Assembly: GCA_023212695.1 (NCBI GenBank) | Contig: JALCCG010000214.1 | Location: 1-37,187, forward strand | Direction: 5' to 3' | Length of the DNA: 37,187 bases | Origin: Sporisorium sorghi | Lineage: Eukaryota > Basidiomycota > Ustilaginomycetes > Ustilaginales > Ustilaginaceae | Shown here: positions 29,229 to 37,187 of the stretch, one piece after another | How positions within the stretch are numbered: the first letter of the stretch is position 1 | How the letters are laid out: each line of letters starts with the position of its first letter | Notes under the pieces: generated by a model | What the model was told of the DNA's origin: nothing | The model's input: the letters and a program-made list of their open reading frames with translations, nothing else | Databases searched by the model: none | Made by a program: the position numbers and the translations under genes

Positions 29229-30308
29229 TCAGACTGTAGCAACGGCGGCCGCAATCGCATCGCCCAACTTTTGCGTCGTGCCGTTGCCCTTCATATCCGG
29301 TGTAAGCACTTCCACGTCAGACTGACCCAACACACTGTCGATCGCCCTGATCATAGCCTCCGCCGCATCCCTCTCCCCCAAATGCAGCAGCATCATCTGC
29401 CCGGCCCAGATCATGCCCACGGGGTTCGCGATTCCCATTCCCATAATATCCGGCGCCGAGCCATGCACGGGCTCGAACAGGCTCGGAAACGTGCGCTCTG
29501 GATTGATGTTGCCCGAAGGAGCAATGCCGATTGTACCCGTCACAGCAGGACCCAAGTCGGAGAGGATGTCGCCGTGCAAATTGGATCCGACGACGACGTC
29601 AAAGTGACTCGGCTTCTGGACAAAGTGTGCCGAGAGGATGTCGATGTGGAACTGCTCCGTCTGTACGTCCGGAAAATTCTTGGCCATGAGTTGAAAGCGC
29701 GAGTCCCAGTAGGGCATGGTGATCTTGATGCCGTTGCTCTTTGTCGCACTTGTCAGCTTCTTCCTCCTCGTCGTACGGGCGAGCTCGAAGGCGTACTTGA
29801 GAATACGATCTACGCCGATCCGCGTCATAACCGTCTCCTGCACCACCACCTCCCTTTCCGTCCCCTCGAAGATCTTCCCGCCGATCTCGGAGTACTCGCC
29901 CTCCGTGTTCTCCCTCACGATCCAAAAATCAATCTCGCCCGGCTGTGCCAGCGGCGACGGCACCCCCTTCACCAACCGACACGGCCGCAGGTTCACATAC
30001 TGGTCAAACTGCCGGCGCATCTGCAGCAGCGACCCCCACAGCGTCACATGATCCGGATGCCGCCGCGGATCCCCAACAGCGCCAAAGTAGATCGCATCGA
30101 ACGGCATCAACACCTGCACCCAGTCTTCTGGCATCATGCGCCCGTGCGTGTCGTAGTAGTCGCACGAGGCAAAGTCGAACGTGGTGACGTCGAGGACGAA
30201 GCCGAAACGTGTAGAGGCGGCGTGGAGGGATTTGAGTCCGTATGGCATGACCTCTTGGCCGATGCCGTCGCCGGGGATGACGGCGATCTTGTAAGTCTTG
30301 CCTGTCAT
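29229..30308 (-). CDS. Tartrate dehydrogenase/decarboxylase-type enzyme (beta-decarboxylating dehydrogenase)
   Basis: Single exon, 359 residues from the ATG at 30308 (MTGKTYKIAVIPGDGIG), the family's usual start. It belongs to the isopropylmalate/isocitrate dehydrogenase superfamily. The substrate loop VRENTEGEYSEIGG (131-144, Tyr139) is typical of tartrate/D-malate dehydrogenases rather than isopropylmalate dehydrogenase. Other active-site residues fit: Lys190 (ATKSNG), Asp223 (HIDILSAHF) and metal-binding Asp247 and Asp251 (NLHGDILSDLGP). It should oxidise tartrate or D-malate with NAD and a divalent metal. An in-frame ATG at 30473 would add 55 Arg/Ser/His-rich residues with one acidic residue, possibly a mitochondrial presequence on a longer transcript. 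It is transcribed divergently from the uL13m gene, 427 bp away. Which of tartrate, D-malate or another 2-hydroxyacid is the substrate is unresolved. Confidence 0.88.
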   Translation of the reverse strand: MTGKTYKIAVIPGDGIGQEVMPYGLKSLHAASTRFGFVLDVTTFDFASCDYYDTHGRMMPEDWVQVLMPFDAIYFGAVGDPRRHPDHVTLWGSLLQMRRQFDQYVNLRPCRLVKGVPSPLAQPGEIDFWIVRENTEGEYSEIGGKIFEGTEREVVVQETVMTRIGVDRILKYAFELARTTRRKKLTSATKSNGIKITMPYWDSRFQLMAKNFPDVQTEQFHIDILSAHFVQKPSHFDVVVGSNLHGDILSDLGPAVTGTIGIAPSGNINPERTFPSLFEPVHGSAPDIMGMGIANPVGMIWAGQMMLLHLGERDAAEAMIRAIDSVLGQSDVEVLTPDMKGNGTTQKLGDAIAAAVATV

Positions 30309-30735
30309 GGTGGTGCGAGAATGGGTTGAATGGAGGTTAGAGCGGATGGGATGCGCTGGTGGGGAAGAATGAAGAGGCAGGCTGGTGTGGTCGGTCGGTC
30401 GCTTTGGGGATTGCCGCTGTGTAAAAATGTGGGGGAAAAGGCTTGCGCGAGGTGCGTTTTTTTCGCCGGTCATGCAGCTTCGATGCAGAAGGCTGCGTAA
30501 ATCGCCGATTGGATTTTCTGCTAATTGTTATATCTCGCAAACTGTCAAATCCCAGCAAAAATTCTTCGGACCCGAGCTCTTCGGAAGATTTGGATTTTTT
30601 GCTCGACAATCTTTCGCTGCTCACCATCAACGCACTCTCTCCTCACCATCACCAACGACGCCTAGGGAGATATCTATTTGGCTCGCATCTTCGAACAAGG
30701 CGCAAGGTGGTCACATCGTATCGATTACATCCACA
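30309..30735. other. Shared divergent promoter, tartrate dehydrogenase / uL13m
   Basis: 427 bp between the two ATGs on opposite strands. An A/T-rich stretch near 30525-30565 may hold the core promoters. The left half also codes for the possible 55-residue N-terminal extension of the dehydrogenase. Confidence 0.5.
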
Positions 30736-31308
30736 ATGTCACAATTCGTCGGCAACGTAAGTGTCACTCACCTCCAGAGCTGCTTGCCCTCAAGTTCTGC
30801 CGCACGTACTTACCATTTCCTCTCCTGCTCATATCCTCCCTCTCCCTCATAGTCCTCACTAGCATTCGCACGCACATGGCACGCAGTCTCGGCCAAAGAC
30901 CGCGTCCTGGGCCCTCTCGCCGTCAACATCGCCAAATTGCTCATGGGCAAGCACAAGCCGATCTACGACCAATCCCAGGACCTGGGCGACTACGTCGTGG
31001 TCACCAACGCCAAGCAGGTGGTGGTGACGGGGCGTAAAGCGGACCAGCGCGTGTACCGCCACCACACGATGTTCCCCGGTGGGCTGAAGGAGATCAAGTA
31101 CAAGGAGATGATGGAGAAGCGGCCGGGGGAGATTATCAGGAAGGCGGTGAGCGGTATGCTGCCCAAGAATACGTTGAGGGATAGGAGGCTGGAGAGGTTG
31201 AAGGTGTTTGAGGGGGAAGAGCATCCGTATGCGCAGAATGTGATTCGGAGGTATGAGGGGGTGGGGGCGAGGACGGTTGGTGCGGACCAGCCGGCGCCAA
31301 AGGCATGA
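30736..31308 (+). CDS. MRPL23: Mitochondrial large-subunit ribosomal protein uL13m (2 exons)
   Basis: Exon 1, 30736-30756, codes only MSQFVGN; exon 2, 30853-31308, follows a 96-nt GT-AG intron, giving 158 residues. The protein is of the bacterial/mitochondrial L13 type, not cytosolic L13a: FARTWHAVSAKDRVLGPLA, the GDYVVVTNAKQVVVTGRK block, the HHTMFPGGLKE loop and KAVSGMLPKNTLRDRR, then LKVFEGEEHPYAQN. It binds 23S-like rRNA in the mitochondrial ribosome. A later AG a few bases downstream (30861-30862) would shift the frame, so the acceptor at 30852 is the one to use. The presequence is short or absent, as known for some uL13m proteins. The yeast name MRPL23 is given by family correspondence. 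Confidence 0.93.
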
Positions 31309-31812
31309 TGTAAAGTCGATGATTGGACGCATGGGTCGGTGCTGCTACTTTGACGACAGCAGAATGCATCGTACGGGCTAGCTCGCTCCAATCTCATGCG
31401 GTGACCCTATGCATCACCTCGCATTCTTTCCTCTCCTTCCTCTAAAATTGCCCGACATTGGGCTTTTGTACTTGTACCGTCACACAGCTTCAATCCCGTT
31501 ACCATCTCTAGATTGCTTCAGAGCTACGCATGCTCGCTGAGAGTGCTTGTGTCAAGCAGCTTGTCGTTATGGTTGACGGTCGGAACCGTGAATCGCCGGA
31601 TGTCGGAACCAGCTTGAGAGTGGCGCGTGACTGTGTGGAGAGAAGCTCTTTTTCTTCTGCTGAATCACAAAAAAGTTGGACCCTTGAAAAGTGTGATTCA
31701 GCAAAAGCTTTCTTCTCGTTCGACCCTCACACACTGTCGTCCAGCACCAATCCTTCCCACCATCTCCAGCATCTCCAACGCTTGCCACAGAGTTTTCGAT
31801 CGCTTGAACACG
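31309..31812. other. Gene-free stretch between uL13m and the presequence protein
   Basis: About 500 bp with the uL13m 3' end and the promoter and leader of the next gene. Its only striking element is the 12-bp inverted repeat at 31658-31703. Confidence 0.5.
31658..31703. repeat. Perfect 12-bp inverted repeat upstream of the presequence protein
   Basis: Arms TGCTGAATCACA (31658-31669) and TGTGATTCAGCA (31692-31703) are exact reverse complements separated by 22 bases. Each arm contains TGAATCA/TGATTCA, one base away from the AP-1/Gcn4 site TGACTCA. The right arm ends 109 bp before the ATG at 31813. Confidence 0.8.
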
Positions 31813-32301
31813 ATGGTCTTCCCAGCGGCAAGAACAGCAGCGTTGCACAACGCAGCAAGCTCATGGAGAAGCGGTGTTGTCAGCAGACCGTTTTCCACTT
31901 CCTCATCACCTGCTTCTCTGTCCTCGTTGTTCAGCTGGTTCTCTGGCAAGACCAGCGGTGCTTCTACGAACGATGTCAGTGCATCTTCCACGCCGACATC
32001 AGCACCAGCATCCGACCGCAAATCGGCATCAACCGCACCCTCTTCAGCCACAACATCGCCCTCACCGTCTTCCAGAGCAACACCAGCACCAGTAGTAGCA
32101 GCATCATCGAACCCCACAGAAACACCAGAAAAGCACGCAAAGGCAGCGCCGATGCAGGGCAAGATGCTAGCACGCGACCAGGAGCTGCTCTCCAAACTGC
32201 TCGATCGAGAGGGCGGCTCGGCGGGTGTGTCGATCGTCAATGGCAGGTACGAGGAAGGCTTGGGACCCGAGACCAAGAAAAACATGTTCAGGCTCATTTG
32301 A
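31813..32301 (+). CDS. Hypothetical protein with mitochondrial presequence
   Basis: Single exon, 162 residues; 31813 is the only ATG in the frame before the body of the protein. The first ~45 residues (MVFPAARTAALHNAASSWRS, then VVSRPFSTSSSPAS) are Arg/Ser/Ala-rich without acidic residues, a strong mitochondrial targeting pattern. The middle ~70 residues are Ser/Thr/Ala/Pro low complexity. The last ~45 residues are a compact charged segment (RDQELLSKLLDREGG, then a VNGRYEEGLGPETKKNM tail) that looks like the functional part. I do not recognise the family. Size and layout fit a small imported matrix or inner-membrane factor. Low-complexity sequence could make the ORF look more protein-like than it is, but the presequence and ordered tail argue that it is real. 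Confidence 0.7.
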   Translation: MVFPAARTAALHNAASSWRSGVVSRPFSTSSSPASLSSLFSWFSGKTSGASTNDVSASSTPTSAPASDRKSASTAPSSATTSPSPSSRATPAPVVAASSNPTETPEKHAKAAPMQGKMLARDQELLSKLLDREGGSAGVSIVNGRYEEGLGPETKKNMFRLI

Positions 32302-32427
32302 AAAACGGCGATAGCTTCTGCGAACTCTGGACGCTTCGACACACGCAAAGACATCGGGCAAACATCTGCGAAAAGGACACACAAAGTTCATTAGCGGATT
32401 GCAAGATACAATAATGAAAGTCCATCT

Positions 32428-32441
32428 TCACGGCATCCTCG

Positions 32442-32473
<32 letters not shown>

Positions 32474-35400
32474 GACAACGCGCTACTCGGCACAACATCG
32501 CCATACAGCGATACGAGCGGCGGCATCCTCGCCCTCGGCCTCGAGCTTACTTTGGCTGTCTGAGCCATCATCGTCGGCGGTCTCTGCACGCCGGACATCA
32601 TCTGCGCATGATGCTGCTGCTGTTGGGCCGCCTGAACGTACGCCTGCGCATGCAGATTTGTCATGCTCATCGAGAGGCGCGGGTCCGCGTACTGCTGCTG
32701 CAAAAAGCCGGTCGGGCTGGTGGAGAGCATGTTGGGCGAGCTGGGCATGTTGCGAGCAGCGAGGTGGTGCATTGACGTTGCATGGTGCAGCGCGGCTGGG
32801 CCGTCGTGAGCTGGAGGTGGCATGAGCGACGTACGCCTTGGTGCGACTTGCGGTACCGCCGGCAGGGCTGCCATGCTGCGACGGTGCGGCAGCGTTTGCT
32901 GGGCAGGCGTAGACGGCACGGCCAAGTTGACCATCGAAGCGTGGCGGTGCAAGTCGATCAGCGGCGAGGCCGGGCTCAGCATGGGTGACGACACCGGCTC
33001 CTGCACCGGTGAAGCGGTAACACCAGCAGCCACGACCGACGTCTTGGACCGCCTCTGTCCCTCCTGCTGCACATACAGCGTCGTTGTCGACCTCGACGAA
33101 AGCCGTTTTCCCTGCAGCTTGGCCAGCGCCGCATCATGCTGCAACGCCCTACCCGACGCCGCCGCCGGACTCATCGGCTCGTGCAGGTTGGGCGAACTCG
33201 GCGAGCTGCCCGGCTTCAATCTGCTGCTGCTACTGCTGCCGTTGTTGTGCTGCGGCGTCAACAGAGGATTCCCAGCTCCAAAATTCGGCTCTGCCAGCAA
33301 CGCCGACTGCCTCGTAAACCCACGCCTGTCCCTTGCCTCTTGCAGGATCCTGCGATTCCTCTCCATCTTGCGCGCCTCCATCATCGTCTTCCTCTCTTCA
33401 TACGCCCGCTCAGCCTCAATACGTCTTGCCTCCTCCTCTCTCGATTTACGCTCTTCCTCCTCCTTCTCGCGCTCCACCTCTTTCAGCTTGAGTAGCGCGA
33501 TCTCGTTCTCGAGCTTCATGATCCTCTCCCTTTCGGCGCTTTTCTGCGCACGGAACGTCTGCAGCTGAGCAAGCGGCACCTCTTCGTCGCTGCTGTCATC
33601 TTCGTGGGTTTCTTGCACTTCAGGGATCGAAGAGGTGCTGCTGTTCTGGTGCAGCGTCGCGAACGCCGTCAAGCCTTCCGAAGCGCTGCGAGCGGGCCGC
33701 AGCTGGGACATGGATCGAGGCGAGAGCAGCTGTGGGCTTGGCGGCGCCATCCACGGCGGCAACCTCTTGGGCTTGGCGGAAGAAGGCGAGGCAAGCGGCG
33801 ATCCTTTGAAGGAATGACCTGTTGCTGACGATGCGCGGCGATCCGGACCTTCCCACACGGCGCCATCGCTGGCCGAGGCGAGTCTGGATGCACGCTTCGA
33901 CTGCGCATCCCTCGGACGTCCGCTTCTCGCGACGATGTGCGAATACTTGATGTGCCTCTCTTCCTCAACCGATGGCAGTCCGGCCAGCGTCCGGATCCTA
34001 GGCGAGAAGTTCACCGTCGACGACGACGACGACGACGACGACGACGCCGAGGACGCTGCACCGGCCTGCGACCCCAACTTGGCCCCCAACACAAGCACCT
34101 CGCCCGGCGCAAACTCGTCAGTAGGCAACAACACCACGCTCCTCTCCCGAAAACTCGGCCGCTGCGCCCACACAACAATGCCATTCTTGTCACCCCTCTG
34201 CCCACCCTCCGCGGCACCACCGCTGCCAACCCTACTTCGACCCGCCGCATCCCCCAACGCCGCAATCGGCGGCTTAGCCAGCGCCTCTGGGCTCACCATC
34301 TGCCTTTGCCGCAACGCCTTTGCAATCTGCTCGGTCGCAATGCTCGCACTCCCATATCGACGCTGGAACCACGAAATCTCGACCTCCTCCTCAATGCTCA
34401 GCCGGTCGCGGCGCAGCTTGCGCATCACCGCCGTCCGCGCCAGCGCGACGTGCAGGTTGCGGGCGAACCCGTACGTCGACGAATGCTGACGCAGCGTGGA
34501 GGGGTGGTTGATGGAGCGTGGGAATTTGAGGTCTTCGTTGCTGTACAGCACTTGGCCGGCTGCAATGACGGGGATGAGCGTGCGTGCTTCGGCGTCGCCG
34601 GCGAGCGTGGGCGCGAGGTGCATGTGCACTTTGAGCAGCGTGCAGTTGTAGATGGCTTTCTTGGCGGCTGTGTCGAGGCCCGGTGGCGAGCGAGTGGATG
34701 AGGTGGCTTCGTTGCTCGGCGAGTGCGTTCGAGATTTGTTGGCAAAGGATGACGGATAGCGAGTTGACTCTTCGACCTTTTCCGTCTGCTGTCCAGTCGC
34801 TGCAGCACGACGTGATGGCGGAGGGACCACCGTCGTCTCGCCCTCCTCTCCATCCTCTTCATTGCCATACTCGTCCTCCGACTCCGAATCATTCCCAAAC
34901 AAACCCTTGCGGTACTTTTTGCGGTGCACGACAACATACGACGGCGTGGGCTTCTCAGCAGCAAAGTCCTTGGCTGCCTTTTGTGTGAGCACCACGCGTC
35001 CATCCGGCGTGCGGTGCAACGGCGGCCGAGAAGGCGACAAGGGCGAGGTATAGCTCGACGGGCTCGCCATGATCCCCGCGATCTGACCCAACGAGCTCGA
35101 CCTCGCGGGGAGCGGTGCTGCCCTCCCACCTCTAAACGAAAGCGTCTGGAGCGGCGCCTCTTCTTCTACTTCGCCTTCGCCAAAGTTGAGCACGGCACGC
35201 AGGAAGTCCGAGTCGCCCTCCTCCTCGATCACCGCCGGAATCTCTCGTCGAGTCAAGCTCCCGAAGCCCAGCGAGGCAGTAGTCGCAGCCGCAGGAGCCG
35301 AGGGCAACGACGTGCCACTCCCGCTGTAATGCGAAAACGCACTACTCGAGCCATGGCCGCTGCTCGACGCAGCGTCAAAGTTCGACTCGCGAGGCGTGTG

Positions 35401-36120
35401 ATCGTACGAGCTGGACCAGTCCGCAAACGAGGCAGTTGTCCGCGTCTTGGGGCTGATATGTATCGTGCTGTCGCTGTTCGGAGTGCGCAGTGCCTGCTGA
35501 TGCGGCAGCACACTGACGCTAGAAGGCAGGCTGGAAAAGTTGGCAAAGAAATCCTTCTGCCCATTGGGCAGCCACACGGGCTGCACCTGCTGCGGCGGCG
35601 TCGTCGGCGTCAACGGAGGAGACTGCGCATTCGTGCTATCCGACGACGCCGAGTGCGAACGCGACGCGAGCAGCGGCGCGGGCTGCAACTTGGAACTGGA
35701 TCGGTTGAACAGACGCCGACCCAGGCCGCGCAGCGTCCCCACGCCACCTGAAGTTTTACTGGATGCAGCAGCGTCGCGGGTGAGGCTCGAATCGTGCGTC
35801 TGCGCCTTGTTGGCCGACGACCCACGCCGACGCCACGTCGACTTGGCATACTCGGCATCGCTCGACTCGTCCGTCATCGACGCTGTGGGCCCCGCACCAC
35901 GTGGTTGGTCGCGCGACGATCTGCGCTGGTCGTGCTCGTGATGGTACATGCCCGGTGCGCGAGACGCTGCTGGCTGATGGTGGTGGTGGTGGTGGTGGTG
36001 GTCGTAGTCTTCGTTGCTGCTCGAGGCGAACGACGCAACGCTGCTGTTCTTGCGGCTGAACCTGCTGGATGTGAGCCCGGAGCGTGCGGGTGCTGGTCGT
36101 TGCGGCTGCAGCAGTATCAT
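32428..36120 (-). CDS. Large low-complexity protein with coiled coil, function unknown
   Basis: Single exon, 1230 residues, ATG at 36118-36120. Not recognised. Visible parts in order: an eight-His tract (~40-48); long Ser/Pro-rich disorder; a more ordered block with KAIYNCTLLKVHMHLAPTL and GQVLYSNEDLKFPRS, then FARNLHVALARTAVMRKLRR and EEEVEISWFQRRYG, which may be a folded domain; a pure Ser run near 690-700; a charged coiled coil (~850-930, EKEEEERKSREEEARRIEAE); more disorder; and ten Gln just before the C-terminal ARMP. No membrane segment or signal peptide. Ser-rich flanks with RRSS-type sites suggest phosphorylation. It could be a cytoskeletal or polarity scaffold, but that is only a guess from architecture. 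No intron is needed. Confidence 0.8.
32443..32473. repeat. Coding microsatellite (CTG)10, Gln10 on the minus strand
   Basis: Ten CTG units on + read as ten CAG codons near the C-terminus of the 1230-residue protein. Confidence 0.9.
34018..34046. repeat. Coding microsatellite (CGA)n, poly-Ser on the minus strand
   Basis: Nine to ten CGA units read on the minus strand as TCG serine codons inside the 1230-residue protein. Confidence 0.88.
35977..36002. repeat. Coding microsatellite (TGG)n, poly-His on the minus strand
   Basis: About eight TGG/GGT units code the eight-histidine tract near the N-terminus of the 1230-residue protein. Confidence 0.88.
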
Positions 36121-37083
36121 TGTGGTTGTTGCTGAGGGTATGCTGGAATGATGTGGTCTAGAGAGCGATGCGCTGTGTCATGCGAAGAGAGGTGTGGATG
36201 TGAGAGGCCAAGGTGTGGTGATGTCTGGATGCAGGAGAGTGGTTTCTATGATGGATGTAGCCAACTGAGCCAACAAGCGTCGTTCTTCTAGTGGCTCAAC
36301 GAAGCGTTGATGAAAGGTGCAAAGTTTTTCGAGAAAAGTGAAGCCGATGAAGCCAGCACTCCGGATGGGAAGGCTGGTAGATGAAGACGCAGCTGTTGGG
36401 TGGGGCATCAAACCAGGTCCAAGGTGGGGGGGTGCGTAGGAAAGATGTCGAAGGTGAGTGAACGTGCGTCGACACCAACCCACCTCTTGCGAGAGTGAAT
36501 TCCAGGGCGAGGGCCACAAACAAGGACAATAACGGCAAGGGCCAAGGCGAGCAGCAGCAAGGGCAGCGAGCTGAGGGTAAGGGCAAGGCGACCAAAGTGC
36601 ACAGCGGGGGAAAGCACAAGCGGCCCAAGAGCTCTGCGTGAGAGCGAGCGAGGGCTTTGCACAAGCGAGGAACGCTCTTTGGACGATGATGCGATGATGA
36701 CACCGGACGGCGCTGTGGATCCGGACGAAGGCTGGGAGCGATTATCTTTTGAGCCCCTCATGCTCTTCTGCCAGCATCTGGAGGTATCTCTTTTGGCGGC
36801 TGCGATCGGCGCACACCGGAGAGGCGGATAAAAGCAACGCCATTACGGGATGCCGTTGAGTGCCCCACACGGGTCTGGGCTGAAACAGAATCAACCGCCT
36901 GTAAGCCCAACATGGTCCATTGCGGCGCCCCGACGATGCGGATGACAGGAGCTGCATGAGTTTGCACAATCGACATACAACGCCCAGCCGTAAAGACGAA
37001 AGGGCCGGAATGTACGGTTGCATGCGTTTCGATCGGACGGCGAGCTGCATCAAAGGCAAGGGTCGTTTTGCCTCCTTTTTTTT

Positions 37084-37130
<47 letters not shown>

Positions 37131-37187
37131 CTTTTTCCCCAAGTGCCAACACCCCCCCCTCCCGGGGCGGGGGGTGCTTTCGGGTTT
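36121..37187. other. Gene-free right end: promoter of the large coiled-coil gene and window edge
   Basis: No supported gene. It should hold the promoter of the minus-strand gene. Frames near 36740-37150 only exist because they read through the poly-T tract as poly-Lys. Confidence 0.5.
37086..37130. repeat. Homopolymer T45
   Basis: Forty-five consecutive T, flanked by further T-rich sequence (37076-37136). Followed by a C8/G6 foldback at 37150-37176. It is likely to be a sequencing or assembly boundary; the exact length is unreliable. Confidence 0.85.

Noticed and set aside
36742..37152. Minus-strand frame with a long poly-Lys run
   Set aside because: It exists only because the T45 homopolymer reads as AAA codons; no family features.
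1..37187. tRNA, 5S rRNA, CRISPR or telomere repeats
   Set aside because: I scanned for B-box-like sequences, 5S features, regularly spaced repeats and TTAGGG runs by eye; the few B-box-like matches fall inside coding sequence, and nothing else was found.

Overview
The window looks like a nuclear contig of a basidiomycete smut fungus (Ustilaginaceae: Ustilago, Sporisorium or Pseudozyma type). The reasons are GC-rich genes with few, short GT-AG introns (73-98 nt, with one exception), long pyrimidine-rich leaders, very large single-exon regulators full of Ser/Ala/Gln tracts, and standard eukaryotic genes for cytosolic eL8 and mitochondrial uL13. The genus is an inference from style, not a database match.

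Layout. 1-~1840: an AT-richer remnant of a PIF/Harbinger DNA transposon with two convergent broken genes, an accessory ORF (+) and a DDE nuclease (-). 2336-3504: five-exon class II aldolase/adducin-family gene (+). 4389-7154: Cti6-like PHD-finger protein (+). 9336-13571: Ash1-like AWS-SET-postSET lysine methyltransferase with four AT-hooks (+). 14371-17166: Zn2Cys6 transcription factor (+). 17447-18469: mitochondrial malate dehydrogenase (-), divergent from 19678-21452, ribosomal protein eL8 (+), whose first exon is only the ATG. 24836-27628: CENP-B-type helix-turn-helix protein (+) behind 3.4 kb without a recognisable gene. 28421-29075: MAPEG membrane protein (+, three exons). 29229-30308: tartrate dehydrogenase-type decarboxylating dehydrogenase (-), divergent from 30736-31308, mitochondrial ribosomal protein uL13m (+). 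31813-32301: small unknown protein with a mitochondrial presequence (+). 32428-36120: 1230-residue low-complexity coiled-coil protein (-). 36121-37187: no gene, ending in a 45-T run and a C/G foldback that probably marks the contig edge.

How the genes relate. There is no operon and no obvious biosynthetic cluster. Four consecutive plus-strand regulators or chromatin proteins (PHD, SET, Zn2Cys6 and, after MDH/eL8, CENP-B type) account for much of the coding sequence. Several others serve mitochondria or organic-acid metabolism (MDH, tartrate DH, uL13m, the presequence protein). Most of the rest is ordinary chromosome. The least ordinary items are the internally deleted Harbinger element, a duplicated basic motif in the SET protein, the CENP-B-type protein without a visible transposase domain, the 838-nt eL8 intron, and two unexplained perfect inverted repeats (22235-22272 and 31658-31703). 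I found no convincing evidence for a wholly new system.
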